A stretch of DNA of 12,776 nucleotides from a bacterium (GTDB taxonomy: Bacteria > Patescibacteriota > Minisyncoccia > UBA6257 > JAGGUH01): contig JAGGUH010000059.1 of assembly GCA_021158645.1 (NCBI GenBank), positions 1 to 12,776 on the forward strand, read 5' to 3'. Both the position numbers and the translations under genes were made by a program. Positions 1 through 6,401 of this stretch are shown in pieces. Below the pieces are notes generated by a model. The model was not told the DNA's origin. It searched no databases and was given only the letters and a program-made list of their open reading frames with translations. Every line of letters starts with the position of its first letter. Positions within the stretch are counted from its first letter, which is position 1.

Positions 1-159
1 TCATTTAAAATGTTAGATATAATTGCTTTTCAAAAAAGCGATAATGATTTTGCCCAAGAAATGCAAAAAGCAAAAGAAAAATTATTTAAAAATTTTAAAC
101 ATATACCACAAGAAATGACAGAATTCACCACTTTCATTTCATGCTCATATCTTGATTAG
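1..159 (+). CDS. 3' end of an unidentified protein gene (partial)
   Basis: An open frame enters from the left edge and stops at a TAG at 157-159, giving 52 residues. It is rich in Lys, Gln, Phe and Asp with a short amphipathic helix-like stretch (QEMQKAKEKLFKNFKH). I do not recognise a family. The last dozen residues, after QEMTEF, are Ser/Thr/Cys-rich and unlike the rest, which could mean the natural C-terminus was replaced when the mobile-element remnant to the right arrived. An internal ATG at 10-12 could also start a very short gene. Whether it is the tail of a longer upstream gene cannot be decided here. Confidence 0.35.
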   Translation, partial: SFKMLDIIAFQKSDNDFAQEMQKAKEKLFKNFKHIPQEMTEFTTFISCSYLD

Positions 160-317
160 AAAATACTGTCAATTTCGGATTTTTGTCGAATTCAGTTTTT
201 TGCTAACTTCCAGCAATCCTAAACAACTTATAAACATTAGAGAAAACATTTCAATATTCTTAATTGTAAAGTCTTACAACGTTGTTTACAGTAAAAGAGG
301 TTTTTTTTTAAAGGAAA

Positions 318-382
318 CATATGGTAGGATTAAGGAGAATAAAGGTCGAAAATGTCTTTAACTCCTAAAATCCTATCATATG
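318..382 (+). promoter_or_regulatory. Long hairpin sequestering the transposase start codon
   Basis: Arm 318-337 pairs with arm 362-382: CATATG with CATATG, one G-U, TAGGATT with AATCCTA, a small bulge, then AGGAG with CTCCT. Inside the loop TAAAG (340-344) can pair with CTTTA (356-360). The ATG of the transposase remnant (380-382) lies in the outer stem, paired to CAT 318-320. In several insertion sequences such a structure blocks translation of transcripts that read in from outside; that role here is inferred. It could also be part of a transposon end. Confidence 0.6.
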
Positions 383-667
383 CAATATCATTATAACGCA
401 AAAACAAATATTCAGCAACGAAAAATTATTAAAGAGACAGATTCTCAATTTTCAACTCGAGATTTAGCTGATAGGTTCCAAGTATCTCATCAAACAATAG
501 CGAAATGGAGAAAATCTGAACATTTAGAAGATAAAAGTTCAAGACCAAATAAAATCCATTATGCTTTATCAGAAGCAGAACAGAAAATTATCAGGAAAAT
601 CAGCGATCCAAAGCAACCTTACTTTTTTTATAAAAGATTAGAAAATACCAAAGAGAATATAATTTAA
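380..667 (+). pseudogene. Truncated IS481-like transposase (N-terminal HTH only)
   Basis: The 95-residue frame starts MQYHYNAKTN, followed by a helix-turn-helix of the type that opens IS481/IS3-superfamily transposases: FSTRDLADRFQVSHQTIAKW at about residues 24-43. Next comes the linker KSSRPNKIHYALSEAEQKII (about 52-71), a typical IS481-like motif. Full-length members run to roughly 300 residues with a DDE integrase core. Here similarity ends near residue 75; the tail SDPKQPYFFYKRLENTKENI does not look like the family, and I see no DDE core in any frame downstream. This is a dead remnant. Its start codon is inside the hairpin at 318-382. It could still make a short DNA-binding peptide, but nothing suggests selection for that. 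Confidence 0.7.
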
Positions 668-1258
668 GCGATTTTATTAAAGTAGTAAGTTTTGAAATCA
701 GGCCAAGTCAGGTTAATAATAAAAACTAATCAAGACAAGAATTAATCAAAAAAAGAAACAAAAAAAGATTAGTAAAAATGCCCATTATTATTCCAATAAA
801 GATAGATTGTTTTTTTGATGTATTTAAGAACTTTCTTGAAAGCCAATAATTATGCCCTCCTAAAATTAGACTCTAAAGGAAACAAAAACGCCATGAAAAA
901 GAACAGTACCAAAAATACCCTAAGAGTAGTGATGGGTCAAAGATGTGAGAAAAAATACTCTCGTCAACAGAATGAACTACCGGGTAGAAGGAGAATAATA
1001 CAATCTGAATTAAGCCTCCTCCAGTCACTGCAGACAAAATATGAATAAGAAATCTTCGAATTCCGATTGGACTTTTCTTTTTTAGAATAAAATATCCAAT
1101 ACTAAGAATACAGACATTTAAGAAAAGATATACAAGAGTAATGCCTATATACTGTATTGATTTTTAGAACTCTTTGATTGGCCTTTAGAATTTCTTTACA
1201 AGAGTTTTGGTTTTAATTTTAACGATTTTTGTCTAAGTGTCAAAAACGTATCTTATCT

Positions 1259-1288
1259 TTCACAAGTTTAAATTCTCTTGGCTATAAT
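1259..1288 (+). promoter_or_regulatory. Candidate promoter (TTCACA-18-TATAAT)
   Basis: TTCACA at 1259-1264 (5 of 6 to consensus) is 18 bp from a perfect TATAAT at 1283-1288. Transcription would begin near 1295 and meet the terminator-like hairpin at 1368-1390, giving an RNA of about 95 nt without a plausible ORF. The promoter could serve a small RNA or be a leftover of the inserted element. Confidence 0.4.
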
Positions 1289-1302
1289 AGTTCTGAAAAC
1301 TT

Positions 1303-1455
1303 AACCTCAAATAAAATATTTCAACCTAGCACCACTTTGCTTAAAACGTTTCTTAGATAAGAGGAATAAAAAAGTCTTTTAGACTTTTTTGTCACACTTA
1401 ATCAGGGTAAAAATGATGCTGGGTTGGAATATCGTTGGGTGGATTTCTTGAGGTT
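1303..1455. repeat. Large imperfect inverted repeat around a terminator
   Basis: The inner arms are 1316-1333 and 1415-1432: 17 of 18 positions pair, two of them as G-U. The outer arms AACCTCAA (1303-1310) and TTGAGGTT (1448-1455) pair perfectly. The dyad encloses the 1368-1390 hairpin and its right edge runs into the -35 box of deoC. It may be a remnant of a mobile-element end or a folded RNA leader. Confidence 0.5.
1368..1390. terminator. Intrinsic terminator, probably bidirectional
   Basis: A perfect 10-bp stem (AAAAAAGTCT with AGACTTTTTT) closes a 3-nt loop. The A-tract before it and T-tract after it make it usable in both directions. It lies about 100 bp before deoC and would stop transcription coming from the transposase side. 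Confidence 0.6.
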
Positions 1456-1482
1456 TGACAAAAAAGTTTAATTTTATAAAAT
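1455..1482 (+). promoter_or_regulatory. deoC promoter (TTGACA-16-TAAAAT)
   Basis: A perfect -35 TTGACA (1455-1460) is followed after 16 bp by TAAAAT (1477-1482, 5 of 6 to consensus). The expected transcription start, about 1489-1491, is immediately before the deoC ATG at 1492, so the mRNA would be leaderless or nearly so. No Shine-Dalgarno is present. Confidence 0.65.
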
Positions 1483-1491
1483 AAAATTAAG

Positions 1492-2166
1492 ATGATTGAA
1501 GTTTCAAAAATTTCAAAAATTATTGATCATACTAATTTGGAAAAAAATGCTAAAGAAGAAGATATTAAAAGAACTTGCCAAGAAGCAAGAGATTTTGGGT
1601 TTCGAGGAGTTTGTGTTTTTCCAAAATGGACAAAGTTAGTAAGTGAAGAACTTAAAGGTACTGAAATTAAGGTTGTAATTTTAATCGATCCTCCAATCGG
1701 AGATAGTCCAACTGAGAAAAAAATTGAAGAATCTTTAAGAGCAAAAGAAGATGGTGCTAGCGAAATAGATGTAGTAATGAATATCCCTTTATTTAAGCAT
1801 GAAAAATTTGATCAAGTTTTAGAAGATTTAAAGCAAATCACTAAAATTCTTCCGACGAAAGTTATTATTGGAAGTGGTTATCTTACCGACCAAGAAATTG
1901 CTATTGCTTCAAGAATTGTTAAAGACGCTGGCGCTTTTTGTGTGAAAACAGCAACCTTTAAAGATCCGTTAGAACACCGAGAATTATCTGAAAAAATGCG
2001 ACATTTGAAAATTATGAGAGAAAATGCTCCTGGCCTTTTAATAAAAGCAGCCGGAAAAATAAAAACTTTAGAAGATGCAAAGTTGGCTATTGAAAACGGA
2101 GCCGATATTATTGGCACAAGTTCTTCTCTGCAGATTATGGAAGAAATAAAATCTAAACAAGTTTAA
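1492..2166 (+). CDS. deoC: Deoxyribose-phosphate aldolase
   Basis: This cytosolic class I aldolase cleaves 2-deoxyribose 5-phosphate to glyceraldehyde 3-phosphate and acetaldehyde, the last step of deoxynucleoside salvage; in organisms with little sugar metabolism it can feed lower glycolysis. The 224-residue protein has the normal family length and a TIM-barrel pattern: IDHTNL (11-16), GVCVFP (39-44), EIDVVMN with the catalytic Asp93, the Schiff-base lysine in CVKTAT (Lys152), and the second lysine in IKAAG (Lys185), ending with the GTSSS phosphate-site loop (208-212). One oddity: the usual AAGG is AAGK (Lys189), and the usual Glu in the KVIxE strand is Gly. The ATG is 9 nt after the -10 box with no ribosome-binding site. 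The gene converges on the AMMECR1 gene with only 6 nt between stop codons. Confidence 0.93.
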   Translation: MIEVSKISKIIDHTNLEKNAKEEDIKRTCQEARDFGFRGVCVFPKWTKLVSEELKGTEIKVVILIDPPIGDSPTEKKIEESLRAKEDGASEIDVVMNIPLFKHEKFDQVLEDLKQITKILPTKVIIGSGYLTDQEIAIASRIVKDAGAFCVKTATFKDPLEHRELSEKMRHLKIMRENAPGLLIKAAGKIKTLEDAKLAIENGADIIGTSSSLQIMEEIKSKQV

Positions 2167-2172
2167 AATGAT

Positions 2173-2715
2173 TTAAAATATCAATGCTGGAAAACTATAA
2201 ATTTCAGTTTTGGGATCTTTAAAACAAAAATAATTTAGACCGGCTTTTAAACATAAATTACCCAAGAATTCTTCTAAATTCCATCCAGTTTCTTTAGCAA
2301 CTTGAGGTAAAAATAAAGATTGAAAAATTCCATACTTGATTAATACTCCTTCTTTTCCTAAATTGATTTTTTTCCAATCATCAATTTTTTTTAATTTTCC
2401 TAAAATAGAAATTTCTATTGAAATTTCATTAAGTTCTTCTTCTTTCAGAGGCAAAAATCTTGGATCGTTAAAAGCGGCTTCAAGAGCAGCGTAAATTATG
2501 CCTTGCTTTAAAGGATAAATTGGCTCCACAAATCCAATACAACCTCGGAGGGAGTTATTTTTTTTTAAAGTTACAAACACACCAAATTTTTTGGAAAAAA
2601 TTTCTTTTTCTTTTAGTTTAATTTTTGGTACTTCTTTTTTCTTCAAAAAACTTTCAATTGCCTCTTTTGCTAATTTTTTTAATTCTTGTTTTTCTTTTTC
2701 ACTTAAAGAAATCAT
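2173..2715 (-). CDS. AMMECR1-domain protein
   Basis: A 180-residue AMMECR1-family protein. The diagnostic LRGCIG is at residues 56-61, followed by AALEAAFNDPRFLPL (76-90) and, near the C-terminus, LFLPQVAKETGW. The family is widespread in archaea, bacteria and eukaryotes; its biochemical role is not settled, though its conserved motif suggests an enzyme and it often accompanies Memo and radical-SAM partners, none of which is visible here. I place the start at the ATG at 2715. The frame continues upstream to 2781 and would add 22 hydrophobic residues, but these fall across a -10-like TAAAAT (2737-2732), do not belong to the family, and AT-rich non-coding DNA commonly reads as hydrophobic. It is the last of four minus-strand genes, 235 bp after the TPR gene, so it probably has its own promoter. 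Confidence 0.88.
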   Translation of the reverse strand: MISLSEKEKQELKKLAKEAIESFLKKKEVPKIKLKEKEIFSKKFGVFVTLKKNNSLRGCIGFVEPIYPLKQGIIYAALEAAFNDPRFLPLKEEELNEISIEISILGKLKKIDDWKKINLGKEGVLIKYGIFQSLFLPQVAKETGWNLEEFLGNLCLKAGLNYFCFKDPKTEIYSFPALIF

Positions 2716-2870
2716 AATTAAAAAAATAGATATTTTAGAAAATTTATAAAGATACAATAAAAAAACATAAGAAAATATCAATTTTTTATCAAACTTATTC
2801 TTATTTTAAAGATAATTAAAAATTGATTTCCGGGTTTAAATTTGTTTGCCGTTAATATTATAAACTTTTT

Positions 2871-2907
2871 AATGTTATATTACTATAAAAGCAATTTATA
2901 TAACATT
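2871..2907. repeat. Perfect 10-bp dyad (operator-like or hairpin)
   Basis: AATGTTATAT (2871-2880) and ATATAACATT (2898-2907) are perfect inverted copies with a 17-nt spacer. They lie between the TPR gene and the AMMECR1 gene. On the minus strand a TATAAT follows at 2862-2857. It could be an operator for AMMECR1 or a weak RNA hairpin after the TPR gene; there is no U-tract to make it a terminator. Confidence 0.4.
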
Positions 2908-2950
2908 TGAAGTTTTACAAAATTAGGCAAAATTTCTGTTTTTAATTTTT

Positions 2951-3853
2951 TTAATCTTGCTTTAATTTTTTATTTTCTTGTTCTAACTTTTTAACTCTTG
3001 AATGATATTGAAGTTTTTTATAAATTTTTAGGGCTTTTTTAAAATAAGTTTTGGCTTTTTCAAAATTATTTTTTTCTTTAAAAATTTCTCCTAAAAGTTC
3101 AAGGGCTTCTGCTTCTTCTCTTTTCCATTTTCCTTCTCTGGAAACAATTAAAGAAAGTTCCGCCCACATTTGTGCTTCATCTATTTTGTTTTCTAATACT
3201 TTTAAATTTCCCATTCGATTGAGTAAGGCAGGAAGAGAATGCTTATAATAAAGGGTTGCTTTTAAAAGCGTCTCTTTTAGGATTTTTTCTGCCTTTTTGA
3301 ATTTTTTAAATTCTTTACAGATATAGATATTTGCAATGTCTCCTAAAAGAGTAATTTCTTTTTCCAAAAACCCAATCTTTCTACAAAGTTTAAGACCTTC
3401 TTGATAGAATCTCAAAGATTCTTGAAATTTTCCTTTATCATAAAGAATGTTTCCTTTTACTGCTAAAGCCGAAATTTTAACTTTCAAAAAACTTTCATTT
3501 TTTGGAAATTTTTCGCAAATTTTTAAAATTTCTTCTATGTATTTTAATCCTTCCAAATCTCCTCTTTTATGAAATTTATTTACAAAATAACTGTATTTAG
3601 TTAAAAGATCGGCTAAAATTAATTTTTCTTTCAATTTTTCTGCTAATTTTAACCCTTTTTTGAAATATTTTTCGCTTTTTTTAATTTTTCCTAAATCTAA
3701 ACAAATTCCAGAAAGAATTTTTATTGCTAAAAGTTTTTCTTTTTCTGAAGAAGATTTTTTTAAAAAATTTTCAAGAATTTTTTCGGCTTTTTTAAGGTTT
3801 TGCTCTTTATTTCTTAAATTTTTTACCTTTGTTAATAAAGTTGTTATTTCCAT
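2951..3853 (-). CDS. Tetratricopeptide-repeat (TPR) protein, cytosolic
   Basis: A 300-residue all-helical protein of TPR units with no signal peptide or membrane segment. Recognisable units include one around residues 40-75 (LAIKILSGICLDLGKIKKSE), one around 128-165 (ALAVKGNILYDKGKFQESLR), one around 207-240 (ALLNRMGNLKVLENKIDEAQ) and one around 247-280 (ALELLGEIFKEKNNFEKAKT). The lysine- and glutamate-rich last 20 residues look like a short coiled coil. TPR proteins are protein-binding scaffolds; the partner is unknown. The gene starts 55 nt after the endonuclease gene on the same strand, so co-transcription with the LTD/nuclease pair is plausible, although TATAAA just upstream of the ATG on the minus strand may be its own -10. 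No enzymatic domain is visible. Confidence 0.8.
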   Translation of the reverse strand: MEITTLLTKVKNLRNKEQNLKKAEKILENFLKKSSSEKEKLLAIKILSGICLDLGKIKKSEKYFKKGLKLAEKLKEKLILADLLTKYSYFVNKFHKRGDLEGLKYIEEILKICEKFPKNESFLKVKISALAVKGNILYDKGKFQESLRFYQEGLKLCRKIGFLEKEITLLGDIANIYICKEFKKFKKAEKILKETLLKATLYYKHSLPALLNRMGNLKVLENKIDEAQMWAELSLIVSREGKWKREEAEALELLGEIFKEKNNFEKAKTYFKKALKIYKKLQYHSRVKKLEQENKKLKQD

Positions 3854-3908
3854 ATTTTTTATTTTCCAACTGCAAAGTTTTATAACATTATTTGCAATAA
3901 AAAAATTT

Positions 3909-4760
3909 TTAAATTTTAAATAAAATTTTTGCTTCTTTTATTAAAGGATTGATTGCTTTTTCTGGAAGATTTAATTTTTTAGCCAATAATTTTTCATCTT
4001 CTTTTAAAAGATCTTTTACTAACATCATTCTTGCTCTTGCAAAAACATCTTTTAGGTGCCCTTTAAATGAACTTAAAATTGTAATTGGATAAAGATTTTT
4101 GCTTTCAATTAGATATTCTAATCCTTTATTTTTTGGATATCTCCAACCAAGAAGTTCTGTTTTTGTGCAATGAGCATATTTAATTGCCTGACTGGTAAAT
4201 TTAGCATTAGTAACAAGCATTGCTTTTATTTGAAAATTTTTTGATTCTAATTTTTTAAAAATAGAACTTTTCTTGAGATCTAAGAAACGAGCATAATTTG
4301 ACAGGGCAACTTGAAGGTCAATTTTTTCTCCACCTCTTGAATGATATTTACATTCGCCAATGTAAATTATTTTTTCTTTTTGGGCTAAAAAATCTATTTC
4401 ATATTTTACCGGACAGGCACCATAAAGATATTGGTTAATTTTAACTTCAAAACTATTATTTTTTAGAACTTCGGCAATAAATTTTTCAAAAGGAAAACCA
4501 GTTGGTCCCAATTTTCTCATTGCTCTTTTAAGATTATATCTTAAAGCACTATATGGTTTTTCTTTCTGAAGAAGTTTTTTAACATTTTTAAAAATTTCAG
4601 AAGTTTTTATTCCCGGATAAATTTTTTTCTCAATTTCTTGGGCAATTTTTAAAGCCAACTTTTTTGAAGCCCCACTTCTTAAAGCCGATTGATAAACCTT
4701 TCTGAAAGAAAACGGTTCTTTTTCTCCAAAAGAATCAATAATATAAAAAGATTTTTTCAT
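3909..4760 (-). CDS. ATP-cone domain fused to Mrr-type PD-(D/E)XK endonuclease
   Basis: This 283-residue protein combines two modules. Residues 4-85 are an ATP-cone (GEKEPFSFRKVYQSALRSGA; later YSALRYNLKRAMRKLGPTGF), a nucleotide-binding regulator best known from ribonucleotide reductase and NrdR. Residues 88-200 are a restriction-endonuclease-like fold of the Mrr kind with the full active-site set: Glu92, Asp123 in YEIDFLA, Glu136-x-Lys138 in GECKYH and Gln150 in DLQVAL. The C-terminal 50 residues (DLLKEDEKLLAKKLNLPEKA) resemble a small helical DNA-binding tail. Inference: a DNA nuclease whose activity is gated by (d)ATP. The start is ATG 4760, 6 nt after the stop of the LTD gene; an in-frame TTG at 4766 directly abuts that stop and is less likely. 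No Shine-Dalgarno is visible, so translational coupling is likely. Restriction, repair or element defence are all possible roles. Confidence 0.85.
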   Translation of the reverse strand: MKKSFYIIDSFGEKEPFSFRKVYQSALRSGASKKLALKIAQEIEKKIYPGIKTSEIFKNVKKLLQKEKPYSALRYNLKRAMRKLGPTGFPFEKFIAEVLKNNSFEVKINQYLYGACPVKYEIDFLAQKEKIIYIGECKYHSRGGEKIDLQVALSNYARFLDLKKSSIFKKLESKNFQIKAMLVTNAKFTSQAIKYAHCTKTELLGWRYPKNKGLEYLIESKNLYPITILSSFKGHLKDVFARARMMLVKDLLKEDEKLLAKKLNLPEKAINPLIKEAKILFKI

Positions 4761-4766
4761 AATCAA

Positions 4767-5906
4767 TTAATAAATATACCTTGAAATAAATTTATCATTT
4801 TTGTCAAAAAGTTCAATTTTGTTATGAAGTTTATTTAAAGAAAATTCACCTAAATAAAGATACCAAGCATCTTCAAAAAAATCTTTATCTTTTTGATGAT
4901 TTTTTAGGCAAGAACTATAATTGAAATGGCTTTGGAGATAATCGACGCACTTTGAATCTCTTGAAATTTCGTAGTTTTTTTGCCAGTTTGGAATTTCGCA
5001 GTTTCTTAAATTTAAAATAAATTCTTGGCAGGTTTCTGAAAGATGAGAAATTTCTTCAATTTTTGGTTTTGGACAACGAGTATAAAAATTAGGAAAGAAT
5101 TGAAAATTTTCTTTTAAATAACCCATACACTTATTTAAAAGAAAAGATTTTCCCAAAGGAGATTTTTCACCAATAAGATAAATTTTTTGATATTTTTTTG
5201 CAACAACATCTTCTTCTTTTGCTCCTTGTTTCCAAATTCTTGTTGCTTTTTTTATTTCTTTTTGGAATTTTTTTCCTTTAATTTTAAGACCAGTAAAATT
5301 AATTTTTTCATCTTTCTCTAAATTTTTTGTTCTCAAAACAATCACTGGAACATCAGACCATCTCCAAACATTTTCAATTTTAATTTTATCAAAATAACAG
5401 GAAGTATCTAAAAAGAAAATTCTTTGAGCCGGAGTTTTATCAATAACTTTGTCAGTTCTTGCTCGAACTAAAAATTTAAATTTTTTTATTTTTGGATCAA
5501 GTTTTATTTTTCGCCAGTTAAGATAGGTTTCTTGCCATTCTTTTTCTTGGGGTTCAAGTTTTGTTTCAAAATGGATTGTTTTTTTAATTTGTTCTTTTGA
5601 AACAATTTTTCCTTCAAACTCAAATTTAACAAAAATTGTATCTTTTAGGACTTCATTTTCTTTTGGACCGGAAATTATTTTTGTTTTTAGAAGATAGTTT
5701 TCTTTTGGAGGGGATTTAATTTCAGAACTTTTAGGAGAAGACCATTCTTTTTTTGGCAGGTTTTTTTCTAAATAATAGGATTTTTCTTTTCTTTCTTTTT
5801 CTTTTAAAATAAACTTTTCTCTCTCGATAGAAATTACTTGATAAACAAAATACCCCAAAAATCCTAAAAAAATAAAAAAACTAAGTTTCAATAAAAAATC
5901 TTTCAT
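4767..5906 (-). CDS. Membrane-anchored lamin-tail-domain (LTD) surface protein
   Basis: The 379-residue protein starts with a signal anchor (residues 4-27, FLLKLSFFIFLGFLGYFVYQ), followed by a charged, Pro/Lys-rich linker (28-75). Residues 76-180 look like a beta-sandwich of the Y_Y_Y/fibronectin kind (IHFETKLEPQEKEW, KFLVRARTDK, TPAQRIFFLD). The rest is an LTD: GEKSPLGKSFLLNKCMGYL, then Cys-rich helices, NYSSCLKNHQKDKDFFEDAW and the terminal strand pair YLYLGE...KIELFDKNDKFISRYIY. This architecture is, in my knowledge, typical of CPR cell-surface proteins. It should sit outside the membrane; the many cysteines may form disulfides. The start is ATG 5906, because a TTG at 5945 in the same frame overlaps the -35 box of the promoter. 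It is the first gene of the minus-strand cluster and abuts the ATP-cone nuclease gene. Confidence 0.82.
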   Translation of the reverse strand: MKDFLLKLSFFIFLGFLGYFVYQVISIEREKFILKEKERKEKSYYLEKNLPKKEWSSPKSSEIKSPPKENYLLKTKIISGPKENEVLKDTIFVKFEFEGKIVSKEQIKKTIHFETKLEPQEKEWQETYLNWRKIKLDPKIKKFKFLVRARTDKVIDKTPAQRIFFLDTSCYFDKIKIENVWRWSDVPVIVLRTKNLEKDEKINFTGLKIKGKKFQKEIKKATRIWKQGAKEEDVVAKKYQKIYLIGEKSPLGKSFLLNKCMGYLKENFQFFPNFYTRCPKPKIEEISHLSETCQEFILNLRNCEIPNWQKNYEISRDSKCVDYLQSHFNYSSCLKNHQKDKDFFEDAWYLYLGEFSLNKLHNKIELFDKNDKFISRYIY

Positions 5907-5916
5907 AGTTTCTTCA

Positions 5917-5945
5917 ATTTTAATAATTATCTTAAAAATTTTCAA
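5917..5945 (-). promoter_or_regulatory. Promoter of the LTD/endonuclease operon (TTGAAA-17-TAAAAT)
   Basis: Read on the minus strand, TTGAAA (5945-5940) is 17 bp before TAAAAT (5922-5917). The start codon at 5906 is 10 nt after the -10 box, so the leader would be only a few nucleotides. GAAG just before the ATG is at most a weak Shine-Dalgarno. Confidence 0.6.
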
Positions 5946-6026
5946 TAAAAGATAATAAATTTAAAGTCAAAACCAAGATTTAAAAAACACTATATTTTTT
6001 TTATCGCAGGACTCCAAAATAAATTT

Positions 6027-6115
6027 AACCTTTAAGACATAAAACGAAGATACAAAAGTTACTTAAAAATTAACTGCTCATTTTTATTTGATATTCAACC
6101 TTTAAGAATTAAAAC
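6027..6115. repeat. Direct repeat, two 19-bp copies 70 bp apart
   Basis: Copies at 6027-6045 and 6097-6115 share AACCTTTAAGA, then differ in two of three bases, then share AAAAC: 17 of 19 identical. A spacing of 70 bp is near a whole number of helical turns, which would suit a protein binding both copies, but with only two copies in AT-rich DNA chance is possible. Confidence 0.35.
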
Positions 6116-6156
6116 TTGTCCTTTTTAAATAAATCTAAAACAAACCTAATATATTA

Positions 6157-6184
6157 TTGCGTAAATTTTTGCACTTAATATAAT
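6157..6184 (+). promoter_or_regulatory. Possible promoter for the HEAT-repeat gene
   Basis: TTGCGT (6157-6162) lies 16 bp before a perfect TATAAT (6179-6184). The -35 matches only 3 of 6 bases. It would give a leader of about 210 nt, unlike the short leaders of the neighbours, so a closer weak promoter near 6391-6399 is an alternative. Confidence 0.3.
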
Positions 6185-6401
6185 TAAAAACAATATCTTA
6201 TAGTTTAAATTTTAAATCGGCTACAAAATAAAATAATTGATATAGTAATTTAAAATCAATCTAATTCCAAAATTTTTAAGTAAAAATAGAGTTTTTTTAA
6301 TTATAATTACTTTTTTGTGGTCTTATTTTTTTCTTGTTTTTTTTCTTTGATAATTTTAATTCTAATAAATTTATTTAATAAAACGATCTTTATTTAAATC
6401 T

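Larger units (their letters stand above)
668..1491. other. Gene-free, decayed stretch between transposase remnant and deoC
   Basis: No convincing gene is present. Open stretches such as 815-1048 (+), 77 residues, lack family resemblance and show no domain; they may be frame-broken debris of an inserted element. The right half holds a candidate promoter (1259-1288), a terminator-like hairpin (1368-1390), a large imperfect inverted repeat (1303-1455) and the deoC promoter (1455-1482), listed separately. Confidence 0.6.
5946..6401. other. Divergent intergenic region, AT-rich, no gene seen
   Basis: The 456 bp between the divergent LTD and HEAT genes contain no plausible ORF or RNA gene. They hold a spaced direct repeat (6027-6045 and 6097-6115), a possible plus-strand promoter (6157-6184) and long A/T runs. 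The region may carry regulation for the HEAT-repeat gene. Confidence 0.6.

Noticed and set aside
152..361. 69-residue plus-strand open frame
   Set aside because: Mostly hydrophobic AT-rich translation with no motif, and it runs into the hairpin at 318-382.
815..1048. 77-residue plus-strand open frame after the transposase remnant
   Set aside because: No recognisable domain, no promoter or ribosome site, and neighbouring frames look equally plausible, so it is probably debris.
2716..2781. Hydrophobic N-terminal extension of the AMMECR1 protein
   Set aside because: It overlaps a -10-like box, is absent from the family, and is what AT-rich non-coding DNA encodes by chance.
5907..5945. TTG start giving a 13-residue longer LTD protein
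   Set aside because: The TTG lies in the -35 box of the best promoter; starting at ATG 5906 places the charged residues and membrane segment normally.
3909..6401. A complete restriction-modification system
   Set aside because: Only a nuclease-like protein is present; no methyltransferase or specificity subunit is in the window.
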